Part shown: positions 15,708 through 21,418 of the stretch, in pieces
Numbering within the stretch: the first letter of the stretch is position 1
Layout: each line of letters starts with the position of its first letter
IMG/VR virus record: IMGVR_UViG_3300007623_000026
Span: 1-29,484 of that record
DNA length: 29,484 nt
Direction: 5' to 3' (one strand)
From: a virus
Made by a program: the position numbers and the translations under genes
Notes under the pieces: model-generated
What the model saw: the letters and a program-made list of their open reading frames with translations, nothing else
Told to the model about the DNA's origin: nothing
Database searches by the model: none

Positions 15708-15971
15708 TTGAAAATTACTGATGAACAGATTGATGAATTTCTTGATGACTTTTTCTCTTCAGAGGAAGGAAAAGAACTTGCTGATGATGTATTGAAAAAA
15801 TATAGAGATTCCTTTTTTGAAACTTACACGATAATGGATGTGGAAGGTGATGGTGTTATTGCTGTACAGAAAGGATTTGAGGAATTTGTTGAGAATGGGG
15901 TTATAGTTGAAGATGAAGATATTATTAATAATATTGTTATTGTTCCTCCCAGTGTTCTTGATGATGAATAA
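15708..15971 (+). CDS. Hypothetical acidic protein, 87 aa, TTG start
   Basis: The frame has no ATG near its beginning. TTG at 15708 is preceded by AAGGA with 8 bases of spacing and gives KITDEQIDEFLDDFFSSEEG as N-terminus, so it is the likely start. The protein is very acidic, with helices at the start and a beta-like end (NNIVIVPPSVLDDE). Strong negative charge and small size are common in phage proteins that mimic nucleic acid or inhibit host proteins, but no specific resemblance is visible. The stop lies inside the start of a 39-aa frame downstream. Confidence 0.6.
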   Translation: MKITDEQIDEFLDDFFSSEEGKELADDVLKKYRDSFFETYTIMDVEGDGVIAVQKGFEEFVENGVIVEDEDIINNIVIVPPSVLDDE

Positions 15972-16080
15972 TAGTACATCTAAATGGTTTTTATTCAGAC
16001 ATAGACCTAAAGTTGTAATTGAATATTCAATAGGCAAGTCCATAAACGCATTTAAAAAATATGAATTTGTATATGTATGA
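15961..16080 (+). CDS. Small basic protein, 39 aa
   Basis: A frame of 40 codons starts with ATGATG inside the last codons of the upstream gene and ends at TGA 16078-16080, 27 bases before the ligase gene. The product is basic and aromatic (KWFLFRHRPKVVIEYSIGKS). The overlap suggests coupled translation. There is no independent ribosome site, so the call is moderate. Family unknown. Confidence 0.45.
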   Translation: MMNNSTSKWFLFRHRPKVVIEYSIGKSINAFKKYEFVYV

Positions 16081-16107
16081 TTGAACTAAAAATAACCGAG
16101 GATTATA

Positions 16108-17421
16108 ATGGAAAGCAAATCTGTAATTGAGATTTTAAAAGAATTAGAAAACGAATCGTCACGCAATGGAAAGATTGCCATATTAGAACGAGAAAAAGAC
16201 AATAAACTTCTCAGAGACGTTATAAAGCTTGCTTTAGATGAACATAAGATTTTCTATATGAAAAAAGTTCCTGAATATGATTCATCTATCCAAGGAATAG
16301 TCCCATTAAAAAAGTCTATCCAAGTATTCTCTATTCTAGAATCCAGAACTGTTACGGGTAATAAGGCTCAAGAAGTATTCTCTATGGCTATGGAGAATTG
16401 TATTCCAGAAGACCGAGAAGTAATGGAGAGAATACTACAAAAAGATTTAAAATGTGGAGTCAATATAGCAACTGCCAATAAAGTTTATGGCAAGAGCTTC
16501 CTATTGAAGTACCCTTGTATGTTAGCATCTTCACAAAACGATAAAAACCTTAGTAACATAGTTTTTCCAGCATATGGTCAAATAAAATATGATGGGATGC
16601 GAATTAATATTATTAGAAATAAAAATGGTAGCTTTGAATATAAAACCAGAAACGGCAGGGGCTTAGAAGCTAGTGTATGGGATGTTATTTTTGATGATGT
16701 TCCAAATGGCACAGTGATAGATGGCGAGGCTTTGGTACTAGGAGAAGGCGGAAAGCTATTAGATAGAAAAACAGGAAACGGTATCCTTAACAAAATAGTA
16801 AAAGGAACTGCTACTGATGAAGAGAAGAACTGTATTGTGTTTGTTGTTTGGGATATGGTAACACTTCAACAGTTTAGAAATGGTTCCTCTGCCGCACCAT
16901 ATGATTCTAGATTCGAAGCATTGAATATGGTTTTTCCTCCTGATGGTGAGGTTTCTACTCGCTGTAGGGTAGCTCAAACTTGGACAGTTGAAAGTTTAGA
17001 TTTAGCCAAAGAATTGTTTCAGCATTGTCTACAGATGGGTGATGAAGGTATTATTCTTAAGAATATAAAAGGCATTTGGGAAGACAAACGTTCCAAGAAC
17101 CTAGTTAAAATGAAAAATGAATTGGAAGCAGACTTGGTAGTAACTGATTGGCATGAAGGAACAGGAAAATACGAAGGATTGATGGGTTCAGTTACTGCTA
17201 AAACTGCTGATGGAAAATTGGAAGTCAATATAGGCTCTGGATTCACAGATGAACAGAGAAAGAAGCACACAAAAGATTACATTGTGGGTAAGATTGTGTG
17301 TACCAAATACAATGAGATTATCCAAGATAAGACTAAAGAAACTATGTCTTTATTTTTACCTATTTTTGTTGAAATTAGGGAGGATAAAAATGAAGCTAAT
17401 AATTTAGAGGAGCTTATGTAG
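16108..17421 (+). CDS. 30: ATP-dependent DNA ligase, gp30-like
   Basis: It seals nicks in duplex DNA in replication, repair and recombination. The adenylation motif I is KYDGMR with the nucleophile Lys at 160 (T4 ligase uses K159). Motif III is seen in FVVWDMVTL, motif IV in EGIILKN, and motif V in NLVKMKNELEADLVV. The C-terminal OB domain is marked by GLMGSVTAKTADGKLEVNIG and GFTDEQR. An N-terminal helical domain (1-140) is present, as in T4 gp30. 437 aa is somewhat shorter than T4 (487). The ribosome site is GAGGA. The stop overlaps the GTG of the next gene. Confidence 0.95.
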   Translation: MESKSVIEILKELENESSRNGKIAILEREKDNKLLRDVIKLALDEHKIFYMKKVPEYDSSIQGIVPLKKSIQVFSILESRTVTGNKAQEVFSMAMENCIPEDREVMERILQKDLKCGVNIATANKVYGKSFLLKYPCMLASSQNDKNLSNIVFPAYGQIKYDGMRINIIRNKNGSFEYKTRNGRGLEASVWDVIFDDVPNGTVIDGEALVLGEGGKLLDRKTGNGILNKIVKGTATDEEKNCIVFVVWDMVTLQQFRNGSSAAPYDSRFEALNMVFPPDGEVSTRCRVAQTWTVESLDLAKELFQHCLQMGDEGIILKNIKGIWEDKRSKNLVKMKNELEADLVVTDWHEGTGKYEGLMGSVTAKTADGKLEVNIGSGFTDEQRKKHTKDYIVGKIVCTKYNEIIQDKTKETMSLFLPIFVEIREDKNEANNLEELM

Positions 17422-17753
17422 TGGCATTTGATATTGAGCTTGTTGAAAAAAATATATCTGGAAACATTCATTTCTTTTGGAAAATTGATGGTGAGATTGG
17501 TCATAAATCTGATTTTCCCGAAGGGTTTGAAAGACTTGATGATGCCGAAGATTGGTTTCGTCAAAGTGTATTTTATGAAGAACATGTTTTTAACTCAGGC
17601 TCTAACCAAAATGCTAGGTGGAGAACTATTGATAGACGCTCCCACGAAGATAGAAGAAATAGGGTTTCTATAACAGACAGAAGAAAAAAACCACAAGGGA
17701 GGCGTTGGAAAGACCAATTGCGTAAAATGAGAGAAAAGTATAAAGACAAATAA
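17421..17753 (+). CDS. Hypothetical protein with Arg-rich tail, 110 aa
   Basis: GTG 17421 overlaps the ligase stop (TAGTG) and is supported by GAGGAG 8 bases before it. Residues 1-55 look like a compact alpha/beta fold (NISGNIHFFWKIDGEIGHKS). From about 66 the chain is very basic, with spaced pairs (WRTIDRRSHEDRRNR, TDRRKKPQGRRWKDQLRKM), a pattern common in short bacterial and phage proteins and likely to bind nucleic acid or anionic surfaces. It is translationally coupled to the ligase, so a DNA-end or ligase-related role is possible but unproven. Confidence 0.65.
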   Translation: MAFDIELVEKNISGNIHFFWKIDGEIGHKSDFPEGFERLDDAEDWFRQSVFYEEHVFNSGSNQNARWRTIDRRSHEDRRNRVSITDRRKKPQGRRWKDQLRKMREKYKDK

Positions 17754-17754
17754 T

Positions 17755-17762
17755 TATAAATA
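17755..17762 (+). promoter_or_regulatory. Orphan TATAAATA late-promoter core
   Basis: An exact late promoter core just after the stop of the Arg-rich gene. No gene of credible size starts before the intrinsic terminator at 17818-17847, so transcription from here would give a short RNA of about 80 nt. Chance occurrence in AT-rich DNA remains possible. Confidence 0.4.
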
Positions 17763-17817
17763 ATTTTATGGATATGGAACTTACAATAACTATTATTAAC
17801 CAGAAATAACTTTCCAA

Positions 17818-17847
17818 GGGACGGGTGTCAAAACTCGTCCCTTTTTT
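17818..17847 (+). terminator. Intrinsic terminator
   Basis: The stem GGGACGGGT pairs with ACTCGTCCC (9 pairs, one G-U) around the loop GTCAAA and is followed by six T. It ends the ligase-operon transcripts and isolates phoH. Confidence 0.9.
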
Positions 17848-17872
17848 ATTCTGTTTAATAATAATAGCCACT

Positions 17873-17899
17873 AATCCTATTCTCATATCCGATAGGATT
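17873..17899 (+). promoter_or_regulatory. Inverted repeat in the phoH leader
   Basis: AATCCTAT (17873-17880) and ATAGGATT (17892-17899) are perfect inverted copies separated by 11 bases, and end 2 bases before the AGGAG of phoH. It could be an operator or a leader hairpin. The short T run after it is too weak for a clear terminator. Confidence 0.4.
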
Positions 17900-17911
17900 T
17901 TAGGAGATTCT

Positions 17912-18682
17912 ATGACTAAAAAGCAGAGAAGGGCTCTCAAGCGCACAGAAAGAAACAGAACAAGTTCTTTTGAATCGTTTATTGAGACTAACCCAATGCC
18001 AATGATTCAAGACTATATTCCTCAACGTAACACCAAGCCTATAGAGGCTAGAACAGAAACACAAGGACATTATATACTGTCCATAGAAAACAAACACTTA
18101 ACATTCGGAGTTGGTCCAGCAGGGACAGGTAAAACATGGGTTTGCGGAGCACTAGCCGCAGAAGCATTAACAGAGGGTTTAACTGAAAGAATTGTTATAA
18201 CCAGACCAGTTCAGGAGGCTGGCGAAAACTTAGGATTCCTACCGGGAGAGATAGAAGATAAATTTGCTCCCTATTTTCAACCATTCAAAGATGTGCTTAT
18301 AGAGAGATTAGGAAAGGGTCATGTACAAGCACTGATGAAATCTGGAAGGATTGAAACCGCACCATTTGCCTATATGCGAGGTAGAACATTTAAAAATTGC
18401 TGGGTAATACTTGACGAAGCCCAGAATACAACACCAGAACAAATGAAACTTTTCTTGACACGAATAGGAGAAAACTGTAAGATAATTATTAACGGTGATT
18501 ATTCACAGAAAGACATTCGAGGAAAGTCTGGACTTGAAGATGCTATTCAGAGAGTTCAACATATCAGCGGATGTGAAGTAATTGAATTTTCACAAAAAGA
18601 TATTGTTCGCTCAGGACTAGTCCAGCGAATAGTAGAAGCCTATGAGGACTCACAAACTGTAAGAAGAGTCGCTTTTGGGTAA
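17912..18682 (+). CDS. phoH: PhoH-like P-loop ATPase
   Basis: A cytoplasmic ATPase common in marine phages. Its cell role is unsettled, with links to RNA metabolism and phosphate stress proposed. Walker A is GPAGTGKT at 68-75 and Walker B is VILDEAQNTTPEQM. Other PhoH-typical segments are ITRPVQEAGENLGFLPGEIE, IAPFAYMRG-like ETAPFAYMRGRTFKN, and NGDYSQKDIRGKSGLEDA. The frame is open from 17825, but that part spans the terminator. ATG 17912 follows AGGAG and gives the basic N-terminus MTKKQRRALKR. 256 aa is normal for phage PhoH. A strong terminator precedes it, and a promoter follows it. Confidence 0.95.
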   Translation: MTKKQRRALKRTERNRTSSFESFIETNPMPMIQDYIPQRNTKPIEARTETQGHYILSIENKHLTFGVGPAGTGKTWVCGALAAEALTEGLTERIVITRPVQEAGENLGFLPGEIEDKFAPYFQPFKDVLIERLGKGHVQALMKSGRIETAPFAYMRGRTFKNCWVILDEAQNTTPEQMKLFLTRIGENCKIIINGDYSQKDIRGKSGLEDAIQRVQHISGCEVIEFSQKDIVRSGLVQRIVEAYEDSQTVRRVAFG

Positions 18683-18685
18683 GGC

Positions 18686-18714
18686 TTGACAAGATAAGGA
18701 ATCTTTGATAAGCT
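18686..18714 (+). promoter_or_regulatory. Probable sigma70 promoter
   Basis: TTGACA (18686-18691), 17 bases, then TAAGCT (18709-18714) preceded by TGA as an extended -10. The predicted start near 18721 coincides with the first base of a perfect hairpin. Confidence 0.6.
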
Positions 18715-18720
18715 AATAAT

Positions 18721-18744
18721 AAGTGGCTATATTCGTAGCCACTT
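18721..18744 (+). promoter_or_regulatory. 5'-terminal mRNA hairpin
   Basis: AAGTGGCTA pairs perfectly with TAGCCACTT across a 6-base loop. It begins at the predicted start of transcription and lies before the AAGGAG of the next gene. Hairpins at the very 5' end are known to protect mRNA from decay. No long T run follows, so it is unlikely to terminate. Confidence 0.5.
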
Positions 18745-18764
18745 CTATAACAAGGAGTAATGAT

Positions 18765-18977
18765 ATGATTTTAGATAACACTTTGAACACAAAATCAGTG
18801 GATGAACTATTGGACCTTCAAGAACGAATTGAAAGCGATATTCAAAAAGAATCAGATGGTTATTTGGTACAAGCGTTAAGGAGCGACTTGGATGCCATAT
18901 CTTTAAAACTACAAGAACTTGTTAGCGAAGAGTATGCAGAACAAGATAGTTTGGTAGAATTCGTCAAAAGTTTTTAG
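18765..18977 (+). CDS. Hypothetical helical protein, 70 aa
   Basis: ATG 18765 is preceded by AAGGAG at 8 bases. The open frame from 18723 crosses the leader hairpin and is not used. The protein is small, acidic and helical (ELLDLQERIESDIQKES, then LKLQELVSEEYAEQDSL), probably forming a helical hairpin or coiled coil. It has its own promoter, as is common for early phage genes that act on the host. Function unknown. Confidence 0.65.
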   Translation: MILDNTLNTKSVDELLDLQERIESDIQKESDGYLVQALRSDLDAISLKLQELVSEEYAEQDSLVEFVKSF

Positions 18978-19006
18978 CCCCATAAATACTCATAAATGAC
19001 CGTATA

Positions 19007-19058
19007 AGCGATTTTCTTTTTTGACCTGTTGTGGTATTGGTCACTAGAGAAAATCGCT
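19007..19058 (+). ncRNA. Structured leader or small RNA element
   Basis: The outer arms AGCGATTTTCT (19007-19017) and AGAAAATCGCT (19048-19058) pair perfectly over 11 bases. Inside, TGACC (19022-19026) pairs with GGTCA (19039-19043) around a 12-base loop. Two asymmetric single-stranded joints separate the helices. No T run follows, so it is not an ordinary terminator. It sits 22 bases before the next GTG start. Confidence 0.5.
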
Positions 19059-19080
19059 CTAATCTATTGGTAGGGAAGTT

Positions 19081-19302
19081 GTGAGTAATCTAGTAAAGTA
19101 TGTTTATGAAAAACCTGTTATTGAAGATGGACAACAAGTAGGAGTACAGGTTTTTACATATTCCGAAGAAAAAATCCTCAAAGAATATTGGCTCTCTTGG
19201 TTACAAATTCAAAAACAACATGGCGTAGACATAACAAAACTTACAGAAAAAGACTGTATAGAAGATTGGAAAGATTTTTATAATGCGGAGTATGTAAACT
19301 AA
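19081..19302 (+). CDS. Hypothetical protein, 73 aa
   Basis: GTG start with AGGGAAG as ribosome site. The product has a beta-like N-terminus (LVKYVYEKPVIEDGQQVG), followed by helices with several Trp (LKEYWLSWLQIQKQHGVD, then CIEDWKDFYNAEYVN). Its stop overlaps the dCMP deaminase start (TAATG), so both are probably made from one message that begins with the structured element upstream. Family unknown. Confidence 0.7.
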   Translation: MSNLVKYVYEKPVIEDGQQVGVQVFTYSEEKILKEYWLSWLQIQKQHGVDITKLTEKDCIEDWKDFYNAEYVN

Positions 19303-19727
19303 TGAAAGATAACTGGAAAGTAGCATACATGGACACAGCAGAACGATTCGCACAAGAGTCATATGCTACACGACTTCAAGTGGGTGCCATTGTTGTAAAA
19401 GATGACCGTATTATATCTATTGGTATCAACGGTATGCCAAGTGGCTGGGATAATATATGTGAGCATATGTTGGAAGATGGCACACTAAAAAGTAAACCAG
19501 AAGTACTTCATGCCGAAACTAATGCTATTTCAAAACTAGCCAAATCATCTGAGAGTGGCGATGGAGCGGCTATCTTTATCACACACAGTCCATGTATTGA
19601 TTGCGCTAAAGCATTGTATCAAGCTGGAATCAAAGAAGTCTATTATCGCAATGATTATAGAACTAAAGATGGGATTCATTTTCTAGAGAAATGTGGAATT
19701 CCTGTAGAAAAAGTTAATTACTTTTAG
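19302..19727 (+). CDS. cd: Deoxycytidylate (dCMP) deaminase
   Basis: It converts dCMP to dUMP, the substrate of the ThyX encoded at 8131. The zinc site is complete: H70-A-E72 (HAETNAI) and C98-IDC101 (SPCIDCAKAL). The flanking segments VGAIVVKDDRIISIGINGMP and GIKEVYY are typical of the phage and bacterial dCMP deaminase family. 141 aa is close to the usual length, but the extra N-terminal zinc site of T4 Cd is not seen. It starts by TAATG overlap with the preceding gene. Confidence 0.93.
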   Translation: MKDNWKVAYMDTAERFAQESYATRLQVGAIVVKDDRIISIGINGMPSGWDNICEHMLEDGTLKSKPEVLHAETNAISKLAKSSESGDGAAIFITHSPCIDCAKALYQAGIKEVYYRNDYRTKDGIHFLEKCGIPVEKVNYF

Positions 19728-19762
19728 TTATATCTTTATAACAAATAAATCTAATAAAATGC

Positions 19763-19790
19763 TTGATTTATTTTAGAAATTCGCTATAAT
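19763..19790 (+). promoter_or_regulatory. Sigma70 promoter of cassette 1
   Basis: TTGATT (19763-19768), 16 bases, then exact TATAAT (19785-19790). The transcription start is expected near 19797, the beginning of a leader shared with the next cassette. Confidence 0.75.
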
Positions 19791-19794
19791 TATA

Positions 19795-19816
19795 ATATAA
19801 CGAATTGAGAGAGAAA
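19795..19816 (+). repeat. Shared 22-bp leader, copy 1
   Basis: Identical over 22 bases to 20089-20110. It contains CGAATTGAGAGAG and supplies the ribosome site (GAGAGAG, 8 bases before ATG 19822). It starts at about the predicted transcription start. Confidence 0.85.
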
Positions 19817-19821
19817 ACACT

Positions 19822-20028
19822 ATGCGTACTGAAATGCTGAATATGAATGAATTCCTTGCTCTTCCACGTAGCGAAGAGGGTCGAATCCTCAATATGTACG
19901 ATAACTTCCTGTTCATGACTCCAGAAATGGTCAAGCTACTTGAAACTGACGATTTTGCTTACTACTATGACCTCAAAGAAGAAATTGAATATGAAATGAA
20001 CGCTCTCCGTGAGGAATTTGGGATATAA
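19822..20028 (+). CDS. Hypothetical acidic protein, 68 aa
   Basis: Small acidic helical protein (MNEFLALPRSEEGRILNMYD, then LLETDDFAYYYDLKEEIEYE). It has its own consensus-like promoter and a leader identical to that of the next cassette. Codon use includes CGT, CTG and CTC somewhat more than in neighbouring genes, which may reflect high expression. Small acidic products from strong early promoters often target host proteins in T4-like phages, but nothing here identifies a target. Confidence 0.75.
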   Translation: MRTEMLNMNEFLALPRSEEGRILNMYDNFLFMTPEMVKLLETDDFAYYYDLKEEIEYEMNALREEFGI

Positions 20029-20055
20029 TTTTTTCGCGATTTTGTTAAAAAACGC

Positions 20056-20084
20056 TTGACAAATAATAAAAGATGCCTTATACT
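20056..20084 (+). promoter_or_regulatory. Sigma70 promoter of cassette 2
   Basis: Exact TTGACA (20056-20061), 17 bases, then TATACT (20079-20084). The expected start near 20091 is the beginning of the second shared leader. Confidence 0.85.
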
Positions 20085-20088
20085 TACC

Positions 20089-20110
20089 ATATAACGAATT
20101 GAGAGAGAAA
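20089..20110 (+). repeat. Shared 22-bp leader, copy 2
   Basis: Second exact copy of 19795-19816. It places GAGAGAG 8 bases before ATG 20116, the same spacing as in copy 1, and so decides the start of the following gene. Confidence 0.85.
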
Positions 20111-20115
20111 TGATT

Positions 20116-20400
20116 ATGATGAATATTAAAGCTGGTGACCTGATTAAATCTTACGACTTTGCTAAAGAGTTACAGCCAGGTTGTTACATGATTGGCATCG
20201 TAACTGATATCGAAGATGATGGAATTCTCGTTTGTGATATGGTTAAATCAGTCTTTGACGGTAAAGAATATGACCATCCACACAAAGAGTTTGGCTTCAA
20301 AACATTGAAACAGGGTCTGGGTATGTTTGATGACCGTGATACTCGTATTGAGTTGATTGTTACTAAAGAAGACCTTGAACTGGTGATGGAAGCGGCATAA
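20116..20400 (+). CDS. Hypothetical protein, 94 aa
   Basis: ATG 20116 is chosen over 20110 and 20119 because it keeps the 8-base spacing to GAGAGAG found in the sister cassette. The N-terminus (IKAGDLIKSYDFAKELQPG, then YMIGIVTDIEDDGILVCDMV) looks like a small beta barrel of SH3-like type, of the sort found in short phage proteins that bind RNA or proteins. The last third is helical and acidic. The stop overlaps the next gene by TAATG. No family assigned. Confidence 0.75.
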   Translation: MMNIKAGDLIKSYDFAKELQPGCYMIGIVTDIEDDGILVCDMVKSVFDGKEYDHPHKEFGFKTLKQGLGMFDDRDTRIELIVTKEDLELVMEAA

Positions 20401-20546
20401 TGACCAGTGACGAATTCTTTGACAGGCATCCCGAGGCAACCTCTGAAGACTATAAAAAATATTTAACAAAAATAATTGCCGAATTAAAGCTGGAAAAGGA
20501 AAATTATGAAAAATTACAAGAAAAATTAAAAGAAAATAATTCGTAA
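20400..20546 (+). CDS. Small coiled-coil protein, 48 aa
   Basis: The frame begins at ATG 20400, overlapping the previous stop (TAATG), and ends at TAA 20546. The product has a short acidic head (MTSDEFFDRHPEATSEDY) followed by one long amphipathic helix rich in Lys, Glu and Leu (IIAELKLEKENYEKLQEKLK). It probably forms a coiled coil, perhaps with its upstream partner. A strong terminator follows 30 bases later, which closes this cassette. Confidence 0.65.
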   Translation: MTSDEFFDRHPEATSEDYKKYLTKIIAELKLEKENYEKLQEKLKENNS

Positions 20547-20575
20547 AAATATTGAAATAATTAAGTGTTTTTCTT

Positions 20576-20601
20576 AAAAGTGGCTTCTAGCCACTTTTTT
20601 T
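20576..20601 (+). terminator. Intrinsic terminator
   Basis: AAAAGTGGCT (20576-20585) pairs perfectly with AGCCACTTTT (20589-20598) around TCT, with a continuous T run to 20601. It separates the small cassettes from the structured RNA region downstream. Confidence 0.95.
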
Positions 20602-20898
20602 CGCATAATGCATTGAAAAATCTAGAAATTTTAGTTTGTCTAAATAATTTCAGATAGTAAAGACAATAGTTAATTTCGTGACAATTGTTCGCTATCACTC
20701 GATACGCTGGCGGGGAGGTTGGCGGTTGGAACAGGAGCCCCAATTGTGAATTATTTTAAGGATTAACTTAATTCACAACTATGGATTTTTACTCAAGGAT
20801 GAGTGGAGTGGTTCATGGATGAATCACTGTCCATAGCGTGACGGGGGGAGGTGTCACGAAAAAATAGGTACCCTTAATAGTAAATAAGGAGAACTACT
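20602..20898 (+). other. 297-bp non-coding region
   Basis: No credible protein gene lies here. Bases 20602-20676 are very AT-rich and should hold the start of transcription. I see no strong sigma70 promoter, but TCTAAATA at 20639-20646 is one base from the late core. Bases 20677-20858 are strikingly richer in G and highly structured (see the RNA entry). Bases 20859-20898 form an unstructured A-rich stretch that ends in the AAGGAG of the exported-protein gene. Confidence 0.7.
20677..20858 (+). ncRNA. CsrA/RsmA-binding RNA candidate (CsrB/RsmZ-like)
   Basis: Four local hairpins expose GGA. H1, 20744-20778: 10-bp stem TTGTGAATTA/TAATTCACAA, with an inner TTAA-GGA-TTAA. H2, 20791-20804: ACTCA-AGGA-TGAGT. 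H3, 20807-20828: 9-bp stem, loop TGGA. H4, 20837-20858: CGTGAC/GTCACG, loop with GGGGGGAGGT. H2 and H3 read TCAAGGATGA and TCATGGATGA, exact fits to the RsmE/CsrA consensus (A/U)CANGGANG(U/A), each with an ANGGAN hexaloop closed by C-G. Nine GGA triplets occur between 20714 and 20849. A stem CTATGGA/TCCATAG (20779-20785, 20830-20836) encloses H2 and H3. CsrB-type RNAs sequester CsrA, whereas the same sites in a leader would control the next gene. No terminator follows, so the leader reading is fully open. Confidence 0.6.
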
Positions 20899-21408
20899 AT
20901 GAAAAACTTTACTAAACTAGCACTTGCAACTTTCACTGCAACTACTCTCATGGCAACTACAGCACCAATGGCTTCTGCGGCTGAATTCAAAATCGAAGGT
21001 GCTACTGAAACTCTAGCATCTGGTTGCTCATTCCTAAACGTACAGGACGGTACAATGGCATGGGATGAGGCTAATGGCATCTGGTACACTACTGGCGATG
21101 GTCAGGTTCGTGTTAAAACTCGTGACGTTATCTCTGTAGTCGTTGACAACAACAAAAAGCTACAGGATGCTCTAGGGGATGCTGATACTCTAGTTGATGT
21201 TGCTTACGATAACTCTACCCTAACTTGGGAAAACCCACGCAAATCACCAGCTTCTGCTGTAAACACTAACGATTACACAGTAACTGGTCTAGAAGGTGGT
21301 AACGTACTAAACCTAAAAATTGACCATACATTGACAACTTCTGACAGCTATGTAGCTGAATCAAACACTAACTACCATCTAGTAAATGTTGTTACTTGTA
21401 ACATCTAA
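20899..21408 (+). CDS. Exported pilin-like protein, 169 aa
   Basis: A clear Sec signal peptide (MKNFTKLALATF, hydrophobic core, cleavage after ASA at 27) predicts export to the periplasm or surface. The mature part is Thr, Asn, Asp and Val-rich and beta-prone, with just two Cys, one near the start (C43 in ASGCSFLNV) and one near the end (C167). Such a pair would bridge the first and last strands, as in fimbrial subunits or spore-coat-U-like domains. This resemblance is structural and weak in sequence. Codon use (AAC, CTA, GGT, GCT) and AAGGAG suggest high expression. The leader contains CsrA-type sites. A chaperone-like gene follows. Confidence 0.7.
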   Translation: MKNFTKLALATFTATTLMATTAPMASAAEFKIEGATETLASGCSFLNVQDGTMAWDEANGIWYTTGDGQVRVKTRDVISVVVDNNKKLQDALGDADTLVDVAYDNSTLTWENPRKSPASAVNTNDYTVTGLEGGNVLNLKIDHTLTTSDSYVAESNTNYHLVNVVTCNI

Positions 21409-21418
21409 AGGAAAATAA

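Noticed and set aside
17768-17809. 13-codon frame after the orphan late promoter
   Set aside because: No ribosome site and a very short product. A small RNA explains the promoter and terminator better.
20837-20866. H4 hairpin followed by AAAAAA as a terminator
   Set aside because: The plus strand has A, not T, after the stem, so it cannot act as an intrinsic terminator for plus-strand RNA.
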